The notes beneath the pieces are model-generated. The model saw only the letters and a list, made by a program, of their open reading frames with translations, ran no database searches and had not been told where the DNA came from. A program made the translations under genes and the position numbers. This document shows positions 42,001 through 50,189 of a DNA stretch of 64,000 nt, one piece after another; position 1 is the stretch's first letter, and the number at the start of each line of letters is the position of its first letter. The stretch covers positions 38,324-102,323 of the forward strand of contig DAOMNQ010000002.1 in the NCBI GenBank assembly GCA_035443945.1. The letters run 5' to 3'. Source of the DNA: CAADGN01 sp035443945. Its GTDB lineage: Bacteria; Planctomycetota; Phycisphaerae; Phycisphaerales; UBA1924.

Positions 42001-45000
42001 CGGACGTGGTCGTCTACCGCCTCGAAGGCGGCGCGGCCAACCCGTTCGCCTTCGGTACCGCCGCCAGCGACGGACAACTCACCCTCACCTTCCCCGTTGC
42101 CAAGGGCGAGCGTTTCTTCTTCGAGATCGGCGCTGGCGGAGGCACCTCCGGCGTCTACGACCTCACGCTCTCCGGCCTCCGGTACGCCGACGACCACGCC
42201 ATGTGGCGAGATGTCCAGAACGCCACCGAGATCGAGGTTTTTGACTTCCTCGGTTCCGGCTCCGCCAACGGACGCATCGAAGGCTCCGGCGACTCGGATG
42301 TCTTCAAGGTCCGCACCCGCGACTTCGCCCAGTTCACCGCCACCGTCACCAGCCTCACGCAGGGCTTCAACCCCAGGCTCGACGTGTACGAGACCTCCGT
42401 GGACCCAGCCGGCCACACCATTCTCCTCCGCATCGGGAGCAATGACGACATCAGCGGCACGGACACCAACGCCCGGGTCATCTTCGCTGTCAACGCCGAC
42501 CGAATCAGCGGCGACACCGGGCTGGAGTACCCGTGGTACTACCTCGTCGTCCGCGGCTCCAACGCCAACACCGACTTCGGCGACTACCGCCTCGACATCG
42601 GCTTCCCCCCCACCGACGATCACGCCGACGAGGGGCAGTTCTCACTCGCCACACCCATCGGGGTCGATTCGGGCACCGGAGAAGGGTCCTCCTCCGGCAT
42701 CATCGAGGTCGTCGGCGACACCGACCTCTTCCGATTCACCGCCCCCGCGGGCGGGCTGGCCCGGATCACGATCAGCCGCCCGTCGGGCAGCAACTTCCTG
42801 CCCAAGGTCTCACTCCTCGACGCCGGCGGGAACAACGTCGTCCCGCCTGTCGATGGCGTTATCCCGGCCGCCATCCAGGGACAGGTGGTCCGCGGGCAGA
42901 CCTACTTCATTCTCATCGAAGCCTCCACCATCGCGTCCGGCTCCCAGCGAACAGGCGCGTACACCGTCAACATGCTGGTTCCCCCGATCGACGACCACCC
43001 GAACGCGAACGAGTGGTTCCTCGCGACGCCGATCCCGCTCAACCCGACCACGGGCGACGGCTCCGTCGGCACCATGACGATGGGTCATCCGTCGAACCCG
43101 ATGATCTTCCCGCTGGGCGACTCCGACCTCTTCACGTTCCTCACGATCGCCGACGGCTTCGTCACGGTGACGCTCACGCCGCTCGACACCACGCTCATCG
43201 CCATGACGGCGAAACTCTCGATCTTCGACGCCGACTTCAACCTCGTGACCGACGACGTCTCCGTGAATCCCGTCGTCGGCACCGGGCCGGGCGAGGCGGT
43301 CGCCATCGTCCTCACCAACACGTTCATCAACCAACGCTACTACATCCTCGTCGAGGCCAATCTCAACAACCGCACCGGCGAGTACCACCTCCTCGTCGAC
43401 GGACCGCCCGGCGACGGCTCCGACGGCGGCGGCGGCGACGTCGACTTCGACAATCCCACCGTCATCTCGCTCAACTCCGAGGACGGCAACGGCTCCATCA
43501 GCGGCGTCATCTCACGCCCCGGCGAGCGCGACCTCTTCACGTTCACCACGCTCGGCGTCGGACGCGTCTACGTCCAGGTCGTCACCCCGACCGGCTCGCT
43601 CCTCGACGCCAGCGTCACCATCCTCAACGCCCCGGACTTCCTGGCCGTTCACGCCTTCGACGCCACAGGCATCCCCGGCGCAACCGCCAACCTCGCCTAC
43701 GACGTCACCGGCGCCGGCCAGCAGTTCTGGATCGTCGTCTCGGGCCTCGGCAACGGCGTCGGCTCCTACACCCTGCGCCTCGACACCCCGCCCGCCGTCT
43801 TCAAACTCTACAACCCCGAGGGCTTCACCGGCTCGACCATCCGCGAGTTCGTCTCCCTCAACAACCCCAACCCGTTCCCCGTCACCTACTCGATCATCCT
43901 GCGCTACGAGACCGGCGATCGCGACCAGGTCATTGTTCAGAACGAAACCATCGCCGCGGGCAGCCGCGGCGGCGTGACCATCAGCGATGCCACCAACGGA
44001 TCGCCCGTCGGCGCACGCACCGAGCCGTACTCCGTCGTCGTCGAGTCCATCGGCGGACCGCTCGCCGCTACCATCGCTCGGTACGACTTCAACAGCGCGA
44101 TCGGCGACGCCTTCACAAACCGCATCTCCACCATCTGGACCTTCGCCCGCGTCGAACGCGTCCCGGGTTCCATCTTCGACTTCATCGTCTTCTACAACCC
44201 CTTCGACTTCGACGTCAACGTCACCTTCACCGCACACGACCCCAACGGCAACGAGGTCTCCTTCACGTCCACCGTCGGCGGCCTGCGGCGCGGCGGCTGG
44301 AACATCAACGAGATCAACGCCCTCCCGACGGGCGTCTTCGGCGCTCGAATCACGGCCGCCGCCGCCGATCCCGCCAACGCCGCCGCCTTCCGTGGCATCG
44401 TCGCCGCACTCACCCACTACGACTCCCCCGGCATGACCGGCTTCGGCTCCCTCGGCGACTACACCGGAGGCAGCACCGTCGGCGCCGTCCCGGGACTCAC
44501 CAACGGCAACGGCTCCGCCGCCGAACTCGTCCTCTACAACTCCAACCCCGTCCCCGCCTCCGTCACCATCCGCGGCCGCTACACGCGCGTCGCACTGCCC
44601 GACGTCGTGAAGTCCGTCGAGATCCCGGCCCGCGGCACCATCGTCCTCGCAGGCGACGAACTCGGCTTCGCGCAGGGCCAGCCCGTCGGCGTCAGGTTCA
44701 CCTCCAACGTCCCCGTCAGCGCCTTCGGCTCCGAACGCCGCTTCGGCGAGGGCCACGACGTCCGCGGCACAAACGTCGCTGCCACCGGGTGGTTCTTCGG
44801 CGATGCCTTCATCAACACCGTCCTCGCCGGCGAGTCCTACTTCGAAACCCTCACTCTCTACAACCCCACACCCATCTCCACCAACGTGTCAGTCCGTCTC
44901 CTCTTCCTCGACGGCACCGACGACACGCTCGTCGTCCCGGTCGGCGCCCGCGCCTTCGCCGAAGTCCGACTCCACGAGGTGCTCGGCTCCGCCTTCGAGG

Positions 45001-45197
45001 CCAACGCCAACCGCCCCGCCCACTTCGATCCGTTCTCCGTCCTCGGACGCCCGGGCCTCAACTTCTTCTCGATCTCCGCCAGCGCACCCATCCCCATCAT
45101 CGTCGGCTTCAGCCACTACGACCTCTTCCTCCGCGGCGGCTGGGGCACCGGCGGCGCCCCCTTCGGTCTCACCAACGCCGTCCCCACACTCGGCTGA
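39030..45197 (+). CDS. Giant exported protein with PPC-like repeats
   Basis: 2055 residues. The basic N-terminus (RKRAGRALGDRARS) leads to LEHLENRMLL at about 44-53, the LExLExRxLL motif found near the start of many exported planctomycete proteins. Then follow at least nine units of about 120-150 residues like bacterial pre-peptidase C-terminal (PPC) domains, recognisable by DDHAD/DDHPN at the start, GDTDLFxF in the middle and GxYxLxV at the end. The last 500 residues (from about 1590) differ: repeated beta sandwiches with FYNPFDFDVNVTF, LYNSNPVPASVTI and LYNPTPISTNVSV. Probably a cell-surface or secreted adhesin-like protein. The ATG at 39030 is the first Met giving a normal leader. Confidence 0.82.
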   Translation: MSRWERRSTFAHASANASAAPASRVRKRAGRALGDRARSAPLEHLENRMLLTNVPGWPDFDNAPLLTLDGGGNATFDDGIDFEGDDDLYRLDVTTSDFITILADAVKGAGQSQADFNARVDTRLEIYDRNQALIFSASNSGTLSAGTPTEAWVGFVPTTGHFDPQTNIATYFIRVMSDQQTGANATGDYTLRVSTLSTLITPSPSEGAATTNGSLSRQLEDRIYRLETGSTDAFNSLVTAIASANAAQLDTRLDVYSATGQFIAGDSQTAFLTNAYTSFKGNPSSTYFVRVRSDEFAPGRPWAGNFSLVTDASATALSLDPVRRYGFVGFTGVNNGGINSHAFVSLGTGRTIISAQGVGMVFVVDPTMRLYGPDGNLIAISTDFFGDSPQLDVDLIGGQTYFVTIDNFVSGGATYAIQIESPHTLNTGNVDDHANAGDFPNASPIVWNWIGDTSPRAANDPGQFNPLIPGWTYAPVDDHAQVFTGHATGRLHSEPDTDLFSFVPPVDMLGDFAGRADSRSADDGGTDDRVWWEGYRPSTRVEIQVMMYPDDIVDPLHPPFNFLNTQIRVFDSLGEVVYPTGGPFNDFIFNPSMGGEPAGMIDPARYPRQFINGMPWFDVPTFNGAVIGIEAWAGETYYLEVSGTGSGRYSVEVIVDASFDPTDPANIVDPQQGTIGEGDFNGQPFSRIKEYTNAGQWTAAAEVPLNPATGDGTAPVGGPDGLFNRSAHYERAYSINGAVVPEFPPFTYYNFPPVVTDGIGIIQESSGGVIMHPNDTDLYFITAPRNGFAEVRINSTAITRNFAEAEIDWDERLDQEKAEEPSARYVTKTKTYNSNFHSALRIYNRDLEEIAFNAGNPAMVGVTEAAFIGTLGTFTFHDRDARIVFPVTQGEVYYIQVESGQHANYTAWLDDPTLPVQWQHLTGAYSLLVHTVPATNNTLNGTPTLAIDDEGVATHSNTASAATPDLLNFISPVNGTATLQVNRAQGSAIIPDVVVYRLEGGAANPFAFGTAASDGQLTLTFPVAKGERFFFEIGAGGGTSGVYDLTLSGLRYADDHAMWRDVQNATEIEVFDFLGSGSANGRIEGSGDSDVFKVRTRDFAQFTATVTSLTQGFNPRLDVYETSVDPAGHTILLRIGSNDDISGTDTNARVIFAVNADRISGDTGLEYPWYYLVVRGSNANTDFGDYRLDIGFPPTDDHADEGQFSLATPIGVDSGTGEGSSSGIIEVVGDTDLFRFTAPAGGLARITISRPSGSNFLPKVSLLDAGGNNVVPPVDGVIPAAIQGQVVRGQTYFILIEASTIASGSQRTGAYTVNMLVPPIDDHPNANEWFLATPIPLNPTTGDGSVGTMTMGHPSNPMIFPLGDSDLFTFLTIADGFVTVTLTPLDTTLIAMTAKLSIFDADFNLVTDDVSVNPVVGTGPGEAVAIVLTNTFINQRYYILVEANLNNRTGEYHLLVDGPPGDGSDGGGGDVDFDNPTVISLNSEDGNGSISGVISRPGERDLFTFTTLGVGRVYVQVVTPTGSLLDASVTILNAPDFLAVHAFDATGIPGATANLAYDVTGAGQQFWIVVSGLGNGVGSYTLRLDTPPAVFKLYNPEGFTGSTIREFVSLNNPNPFPVTYSIILRYETGDRDQVIVQNETIAAGSRGGVTISDATNGSPVGARTEPYSVVVESIGGPLAATIARYDFNSAIGDAFTNRISTIWTFARVERVPGSIFDFIVFYNPFDFDVNVTFTAHDPNGNEVSFTSTVGGLRRGGWNINEINALPTGVFGARITAAAADPANAAAFRGIVAALTHYDSPGMTGFGSLGDYTGGSTVGAVPGLTNGNGSAAELVLYNSNPVPASVTIRGRYTRVALPDVVKSVEIPARGTIVLAGDELGFAQGQPVGVRFTSNVPVSAFGSERRFGEGHDVRGTNVAATGWFFGDAFINTVLAGESYFETLTLYNPTPISTNVSVRLLFLDGTDDTLVVPVGARAFAEVRLHEVLGSAFEANANRPAHFDPFSVLGRPGLNFFSISASAPIPIIVGFSHYDLFLRGGWGTGGAPFGLTNAVPTLG

Positions 45198-45223
45198 CAA
45201 ATCCAGTCAACGACGCCCCCCTC

Positions 45224-45262
45224 GCGGAGCGGTGTGCCATCCGGCCCCGCTCCGCTTTTTTT
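45224..45262 (+). terminator. Rho-independent terminator of the giant gene
   Basis: Stem GCGGAGCGG (45224-45232) pairs with CCGCTCCGC (45247-45255), followed by seven T (45256-45262), 26 bp after the stop codon. Confidence 0.88.
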
Positions 45263-45326
45263 CCTCCGGTCGAGCACGCTTCTCGTCGTTGTCGCCCCTC
45301 TCCAACGCGACGCGCAGCCGGGCGCT

Positions 45327-45785
45327 TCACTCGCCGGTCGTCGTCGGGTAGCCCGCCGCGACCCACGCATCAAGCCCGTCGGCGAACCACCGAACGTTCT
45401 TGTACTCGAGTTCCATCAACCGCTTGCCGACGGCCTTCGTCGTCGCCGTGCCCCGGTTATTGCCGTACACCACCAGGTTGCGGAACGACTCCAGTTCGGG
45501 GTCTCGCCCGCCGCGCACGGGAAGCCTCGTCAGTTCGATCCGGCGGGCGCCGGCGATGTGCTTCGCCCGGTACTCCTGCTCCGAGCGGGCATCCAACAGC
45601 ACGACCGCTCTCGGCTGCCTCTCGAGGTCCAGCGTCAGGCGACGAACCTCATCCGTCGAGATCCGCGTTCGATCCAGATGCAGGTCGCTCGTGGTCGGGC
45701 TGCAACCCGACAGGGCCGCACCGGCCAGCGTTCCCGCCCCGATCGTCCGAATCCACGCCACCGAAAGTCGATTCCGTGTCCTCAT
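45327..45785 (-). CDS. Rhodanese-like lipoprotein lacking the catalytic cysteine
   Basis: 152 residues. Signal peptide with lipobox LSGC near residue 28, then a rhodanese domain (ISTDEVRRLT, VVLLDARSEQEYRAKHIAGARRIEL, and C-terminal ADGLDAWVAAGYP). Active rhodaneses have Cys in VYCxxGxRS; here the loop reads VYGNNRGTAT, so Gly replaces Cys and sulfur transfer is unlikely. It may be a structural or binding domain, probably on the periplasmic side. The ATG at 45785 is chosen for the signal peptide. Divergent from the DsbD-like gene. Confidence 0.8.
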   Translation of the reverse strand: MRTRNRLSVAWIRTIGAGTLAGAALSGCSPTTSDLHLDRTRISTDEVRRLTLDLERQPRAVVLLDARSEQEYRAKHIAGARRIELTRLPVRGGRDPELESFRNLVVYGNNRGTATTKAVGKRLMELEYKNVRWFADGLDAWVAAGYPTTTGE

Positions 45786-45859
45786 GCGGGGAGAATAGTC
45801 GGTCGGCCGGATACCATCCGCCGGGCGGCCCGGGAATGACCCCGGGGGGAGATTCCAAA

Positions 45860-46672
45860 GTGCTTCGCCTCGGTGCCATGACGGCCTTGGCTTGCTGCGC
45901 AACACTCGCGGCCGCCCAACCCGAGCCGGTATTCCACGCCAAGCCCCGGATCGTCCTTGAACATCTCACCGTGACCCCGGGCGAGACCGCCTGGATCGGG
46001 GTCGCATTCGAGATCGAAGACGGATGGCATATCTACTGGGACGGCATCAACGACTCAGGGATGGCCGTCGAAGTCGAGGCGGCTCTCCCAGTGGGGTGGA
46101 GCATGGGCGACATCCACTGGCCTGCGCCGAAGCGGTACTTCCCCTCCGACGGCATCCTCGACCACGTCTACGAGAACAGCGTCACTATCCTCGTGCCCAT
46201 CGAGGTGCCCGCGACCGCCCGCCCAGGCCGCATCGAACGCCTGCGGCTGTCGCTCTCCTGGCTGGTCTGCGCCGACCTGTGCCTGCCGGAGTCGGCCGAT
46301 CTCGACGCTCGCGTCCTCATCGGCCGCCCGGGGGAATCTCGCCGGACCTCCCGCGATCTTCCCCTCCTCGAGCGATCGCGGGCGCGCTTGCCCCGGGAGA
46401 TTCCCCCTGATTCGCTCCACTGGAAGGCCGGGACGCTCGTTCTGACGGCATCGAGTGCCGCCCGCGTGGCGTTCTACCCGCGACGCGACTCCCTGGAGCC
46501 GGTATCAATTATCGAAGACGGCGTGGCCGACGGGGGTCGCCTCACCGTTCGTTTCCGGGAGGGCGATCGGCCCGTCCACGGCATCATGGAAGTCTGGCCG
46601 ATCGGCGAGGGGCCGTCGGCCGTGTACAGAGTGTTCACCGAGCCGCCGTCCGCGGCTCGCCCGGGCGCGTGA
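45860..46672 (+). CDS. DsbD alpha-domain-like periplasmic protein
   Basis: 270 residues with a signal peptide (MLRLGAMTALACCATLAAAQ). The mature part resembles the N-terminal domain of the disulfide reductase DsbD (also called DUF255-neighbour or thiol:disulfide interchange N-domain): GWHIYWDGINDSG, WPAPKRYFPSDGILDHVYENSV and the redox pair in WLVCADLCLPESADL. The DsbD membrane and C-terminal thioredoxin domains are absent, so it would need a separate electron donor. The GTG at 45860 has GGGGGGAG about 8 bp upstream; an ATG at 45836 is also in frame. Followed by the redoxin gene 58 bp later. Confidence 0.83.
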   Translation: MLRLGAMTALACCATLAAAQPEPVFHAKPRIVLEHLTVTPGETAWIGVAFEIEDGWHIYWDGINDSGMAVEVEAALPVGWSMGDIHWPAPKRYFPSDGILDHVYENSVTILVPIEVPATARPGRIERLRLSLSWLVCADLCLPESADLDARVLIGRPGESRRTSRDLPLLERSRARLPREIPPDSLHWKAGTLVLTASSAARVAFYPRRDSLEPVSIIEDGVADGGRLTVRFREGDRPVHGIMEVWPIGEGPSAVYRVFTEPPSAARPGA

Positions 46673-46730
46673 CCGGTCCCCGCGTCGCCGACGCGCCGGC
46701 CCGCCCGGACAACGCAGAAGGAGGCCATTC

Positions 46731-47402
46731 ATGCTGACCCGTTCCCGCAAGTCCGGCGCACTCGCCGCCCTCGTCGCCGCATGCGCAATGTCGATCGCCG
46801 CGCCGCTCGCCTCGGCTCAGGACGCCGTCAAGCCCGCCGCGGTCCAGATGGCGAACGCCGAGAAACTCGTCGGCCAGAAGGCGCCCGACTTCAAACTCGT
46901 GGACACCGAGGGCAAGACCCACGTCCTGAGCGAGTACGTGCAGAAGGGCAACGTCGTCGTCCTCGAGTGGTTCAACGGCGAATGCCCCTACGTCGTCAAG
47001 CACCACGCCCACAACAAGACCATGACCGACCTCGCGAAGGCCTACAAGGACAAGGGCGTCGTCTGGCTCGCCGTGAACTCCGGCCACGAGGGCAACTCGA
47101 GCACCGGCGCGGACGTGAACGAGCAGTTCCGCAAGGAATGGGGCATCGCGTACCCCATCCTGCACGACTTCACCGGACAGACCGGGCGCGCCTACGGCTC
47201 CAAGAACACCCCCACCATGTACGTCATCGACAAGAACGGCATCGTCGCCTACGCCGGCGCGATCGACAGCGACTCCAGCCCGAACCGCCTCGGCGAGACC
47301 AACTACGTCAAGGACGCTCTGGAAGCCGTCCTCGCCGGCAGCACCGTCGCCACCCCCTACGCCAAGCCCTACGGCTGCTCCGTGAAGTACGGACGCAACT
47401 GA
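46731..47402 (+). CDS. Exported redoxin / peroxiredoxin-like thioredoxin-fold protein
   Basis: 223 residues with a signal peptide ending in PLASAQ. A redoxin domain (about 45-190) includes GQKAPDFKLVD, the active-site segment VVLEWFNGECPYVVKHH and NTPTMYVIDKNGIVAYAGAID. Single-Cys ECPY replaces the CxxC of true thioredoxins, as in periplasmic redoxins that often sit next to DsbD-like genes. A further Cys lies near the C-terminus (YGCSVKYG). GAAGGAGG 6 bp before ATG 46731 supports the start. Ends at a strong terminator. Confidence 0.9.
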   Translation: MLTRSRKSGALAALVAACAMSIAAPLASAQDAVKPAAVQMANAEKLVGQKAPDFKLVDTEGKTHVLSEYVQKGNVVVLEWFNGECPYVVKHHAHNKTMTDLAKAYKDKGVVWLAVNSGHEGNSSTGADVNEQFRKEWGIAYPILHDFTGQTGRAYGSKNTPTMYVIDKNGIVAYAGAIDSDSSPNRLGETNYVKDALEAVLAGSTVATPYAKPYGCSVKYGRN

Positions 47403-47433
47403 TCCGATCCCTCAAACGCGATCGCAACCACAC

Positions 47434-47468
47434 CGGCCCGGGCCACGCACGCCCGGGCCGTTTTTTTT
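47434..47468 (+). terminator. Rho-independent terminator
   Basis: CGGCCCGGG (47434-47442) pairs with CCCGGGCCG (47452-47460) around a 9-base loop and is followed by eight T (47461-47468). It closes the DsbD-like/redoxin unit; on the opposite strand it lies just past the FG-GAP gene stop. Confidence 0.93.
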
Positions 47469-47477
47469 GCCGCTCCG

Positions 47478-48662
47478 TCAGTCCTGCCGGTACAGGATGA
47501 TCCGGTCGGCGTTCTCGTCGATGCCCGTGATGTCGGTGTCCCCGTCGCCGTCGCGGTCGTGCAGCACGGCGCACGAACCCGCCGTCACCGCCGGCAGCGT
47601 GAACCTCATCGTGAAGACGCCGGCGCCGTTGTTCGTGTACACGTGGAAATCGCCCGACCCGTAACTCGACGTCACCATGTCGAGGCTCCCGTCCCCGTCA
47701 AGGTCGCCCAGGTCGATCGCGATCGGGAACTCGCCGGAATCGAACCACGTCTCCGGCCCCAGCCCTCCCAGCCCGTCGCCGAAATGAATCGCGGCTCGCC
47801 CCGCGGACGAGCACGCCACCGCGGCGTCCGGCACGCCGTCCCCGTTCAGGTCGCCGCACGCGACCATCCACGGACGCGAACTCGTCGGGATCGAAGCGTG
47901 GAGGGTGAACCCGCCCTCGCCGTCGCCCAGCATGGTCGAGATGCGCGAGTTGCTCCATCCGATCACGATCAGGTCGATCACGCCGTCGCCGTTCATGTCC
48001 GCGGCCACCACGCCCGTCTCGCCGTTCACGCCCGCATCGAGACTGACCGCCGGGTCGAACGTCCCGTCGCCGCGGTTGCGCAGGAACGAGAGCGTCGAGG
48101 AGACGCGGTTCGCCGTCACGAGGTCGGGATACCCGTCCCCGTCGGCGTCGAAGGCCGCCAGCCCGCGCGGCTGCTGGCCGACCGCGTACTTCACCTGTGG
48201 CAGGAACGTCCCGTCGCCGACGCCGATCAGGATCGAAACGTTGTGGTCCAGGATGTTCGCCACGGCCAGATCGACGATGCCGTCCCCGTTCAGGTCCAGC
48301 CCTTCGTTCGGGCTGCAGTGAAGCCCCGCCCCATAGTGCACCGGCGTGGTGAACGTGCCGTCACCGTTGTTCAGGAAGACCGAGACGTTCGACGTGGCCT
48401 CGTTGGGCACTGCGAGGTCGAGGTCGCCGTCGTTGTCCAGATCCCCGCCGTGCGCGCCGTACGGCACGTCGCCGGGGATCAGGACGCCCGTCATGGTGAA
48501 GTTCAGCGAGCCGACGCCCGTCCGCGCCCAGAAGCCCGACGTGTACCCCGTCGCGAGCGAAGCCCCGCCGATCGCCTTCAGCCCGCGCGACACGTGCACG
48601 GTGACGCGCTCGCCCGGCGAGTACGGCCGCTCACGCACGAAGGCCACGGTCCGGCTGTCCAG
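47478..48662 (-). pseudogene. FG-GAP/VCBS repeat protein, 3' part (gene split by mobile element)
   Basis: 395 codons beginning at the codon LEU shared with the 5' fragment. First come DSRTVAFVRERPYSPGERVTVHVSRG, the end of a SbsA-type Ig-like domain, then seven FG-GAP-type repeats with the calcium-binding cores DLDNDGDLD, DLNGDGIVD, DADGDGYPD, DMNGDGVID, DLNGDGVPD, DLDGDGSLD and DRDGDGDTD. Such repeats form beta-propellers on exported proteins. The fragment has no signal peptide or start of its own: these lie in the 5' fragment at 51808-52092, beyond the inserted element. Joined, the gene would encode 489 residues. Confidence 0.92.
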
Positions 48663-48724
48663 CAGCCGTTTTGGACGCGGACCCGCCCGAAAGCGGCCAG
48701 AAACCGATGGTGCCGGAGAAATGC

Positions 48725-48753
48725 GGGGGCGGGTCGGTGGCGGACCCGCCCCC
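48725..48753 (-). other. 11-bp stem-loop inside the left end of the element
   Basis: GGGGGCGGGTC (48725-48735) and GACCCGCCCCC (48743-48753) pair perfectly around a 7-base loop, 26 bp past the stop of the 48779 gene and about 60 bp from the element end. No T-run follows on the minus strand. It may be a terminator lacking a tail, or an end structure of the element. Confidence 0.75.
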
Positions 48754-48778
48754 ACGTTGATGCCACCAAGGCCGAGGA

Positions 48779-49462
48779 TCAGGCCTGGATGATGGCGTCG
48801 AAGACCTGCTCGCCCGACACGGCACCGACACCGTTGATGGCGACCATGCGGACGAACATGCGATCGCCGGCGGTCAGCGAGTAGCCGAGTGCCGCGAGAT
48901 CGACGTCGACGCTGGTGACCGGCGGGTCGGCACCCTCTCGCGTGACGATCTCCGCGAGGCGGTAATTCTTCGGGTTGGCCGCACGCGATGAGGGCTGCGG
49001 CTCCGTGACGAACACGAACAACGCCTTCTTCGGCTGGCCGAGGCCGGGGGTGATGTTCCACGGGTCGGTCGCGGAGAGGTTGGTGATGTGCAGCTCGCCA
49101 TCGCTCGCGTCGACCACGACGTCCGGCCGAGTGAGGGGCGTGCTGAACGACAGCGGCGGCGAGTTGACGGGCTCGAACCCCGCCCGGTAGCGGTAGGAGT
49201 TGGACTTGGTGAACAGGGTGATCGCCTGCTGGGTGCCCGTGGCGACCTGCCGCCACAGAGCACGCTGCGCGTCAGAGAGGACCTCCTTGAAGTAGGAGGC
49301 GGCCGACGCGAGTGCAGACCGGGCCGCAGACTGCGACTCGGACTGCGGGTTGGACGGGATGACCAGTGCCCGGAAGTACTGGATGCCGCCGCGTGCCTTC
49401 GCGGCGACGGTGTTCCCGAGCTTGCCCGACATGTCGGTGAAGATGGGACTGATGACCTTCAT
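48779..49462 (-). CDS. Passenger protein with phage-like N-domain and FN3-like end
   Basis: 227 residues, no signal peptide. The N-terminal half (MSGKLGNTVAAKARGGIQYF, RALVIPSNPQSESQSAARSA, then LSDAQRALWRQVA) resembles a recurrent, uncharacterised module in phage and metagenome proteins that counts NPQS-Q-R positions. The C-terminal half (about 100-225) is beta-rich with VVDASDGELHITNLSA and DRMFVRMVAINGVGAVSGEQ, like an FN3 sandwich. AAGGAG 8 bp upstream supports ATG 49462. Function unknown; last gene of the element on this strand. Confidence 0.68.
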   Translation of the reverse strand: MKVISPIFTDMSGKLGNTVAAKARGGIQYFRALVIPSNPQSESQSAARSALASAASYFKEVLSDAQRALWRQVATGTQQAITLFTKSNSYRYRAGFEPVNSPPLSFSTPLTRPDVVVDASDGELHITNLSATDPWNITPGLGQPKKALFVFVTEPQPSSRAANPKNYRLAEIVTREGADPPVTSVDVDLAALGYSLTAGDRMFVRMVAINGVGAVSGEQVFDAIIQA

Positions 49463-49544
49463 GGTGAGACTCCTTGTAGGACCGTGTTGACGTGCCCGGG
49501 CTCAACGATTGAGAACGGGCGGGAAAGGTAGAGGAAGTTGATGC

Positions 49545-49763
49545 TCACGGGAGGCGGGTCTCGGCCATCTCTCCCGCCACGAACTCGGCGTTGGCGTCGA
49601 TGTTCCAGTCGGCGGTGCCGCTGGACCGGAGGGTGCACGCTTCGAGGAGGCTGAGGGTGGTGAGGGCGATGCCGAAGATGACGATGAGCCAGAGGAGCGT
49701 CCGGATGCTGATGAGGCCGACGCGGAGGAGAACGAGGAGGAGGGCGACGATGGACTTCCACAT
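49545..49763 (-). CDS. Small two-helix membrane protein in the element
   Basis: 72 residues. Two hydrophobic segments (about 4-16 and 22-41) with Arg between them, then a polar tail. GGAG lies 8 bp before ATG 49763. The size and shape recall small phage membrane or coat proteins, but nothing identifies it. It could also be spurious. Confidence 0.5.
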   Translation of the reverse strand: MWKSIVALLLVLLRVGLISIRTLLWLIVIFGIALTTLSLLEACTLRSSGTADWNIDANAEFVAGEMAETRLP

Positions 49764-49838
49764 TGGTAGGCTCCTTGGTTGATGGGGCTGCCATGGCCCG
49801 TTGTAGGTGCCATTATACGCCCTCCCCCTCTGACGGGT

Positions 49839-50189
49839 TCAGAACGGTTCGCCGATTCCGCCGCCGTCGCCGCGGTCGATCTGGAGGCCCCACATGGCAC
49901 GCCCGGACGAGGTGAAGGCACGCACCTTGACGGGGAAGGCGACGTGTTCGCCGACGCCGTAGTAGGTGGGAGGCTCGAAGTCCGTGACATCGAAGGTGGC
50001 GTCGTTGTACCGGACGCGGTAGACGATCATCTCGCGTTGCTTCTCGCCTTCCTTCCCGACGTACTTGCGGCGACGGCCGGTGATGGTGCCCGTGAGGCTG
50101 AGCCCTCCCGGGATGCAGGGTTGGTCGGCTTCCGGCGACCTGTCCTCGGCCTGTGCTTCAGGCACCACTCTCTTACTGCGGCCAGACAT
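49839..50189 (-). CDS. Small beta-rich passenger protein, OB-fold-like by eye
   Basis: 116 residues. After a charged N-terminus, GLSLTGTITGRRRKYVGKEG, MIVYRVRYNDATFDVTDFE, GVGEHVAFPVKVRAFTSSGR and MWGLQI alternate as strands of a small barrel, suggesting single-strand nucleic-acid binding, not proven. AAAGGAG lies 11 bp before ATG 50189, inside the transposase coding region. The gene overlaps the last 163 bp of the transposase frame in another frame, so either the transposase tail or this gene is partly spurious; the better protein sense is here. Confidence 0.6.
   Translation of the reverse strand: MSGRSKRVVPEAQAEDRSPEADQPCIPGGLSLTGTITGRRRKYVGKEGEKQREMIVYRVRYNDATFDVTDFEPPTYYGVGEHVAFPVKVRAFTSSGRAMWGLQIDRGDGGGIGEPF

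Noticed and set aside
47478..49256. One 592-codon frame combining the FG-GAP part with upstream residues
   Set aside because: The first 200 residues run antisense-like through the element's left end and the 48779 gene in another frame; the true upstream part is at 51808-52092.
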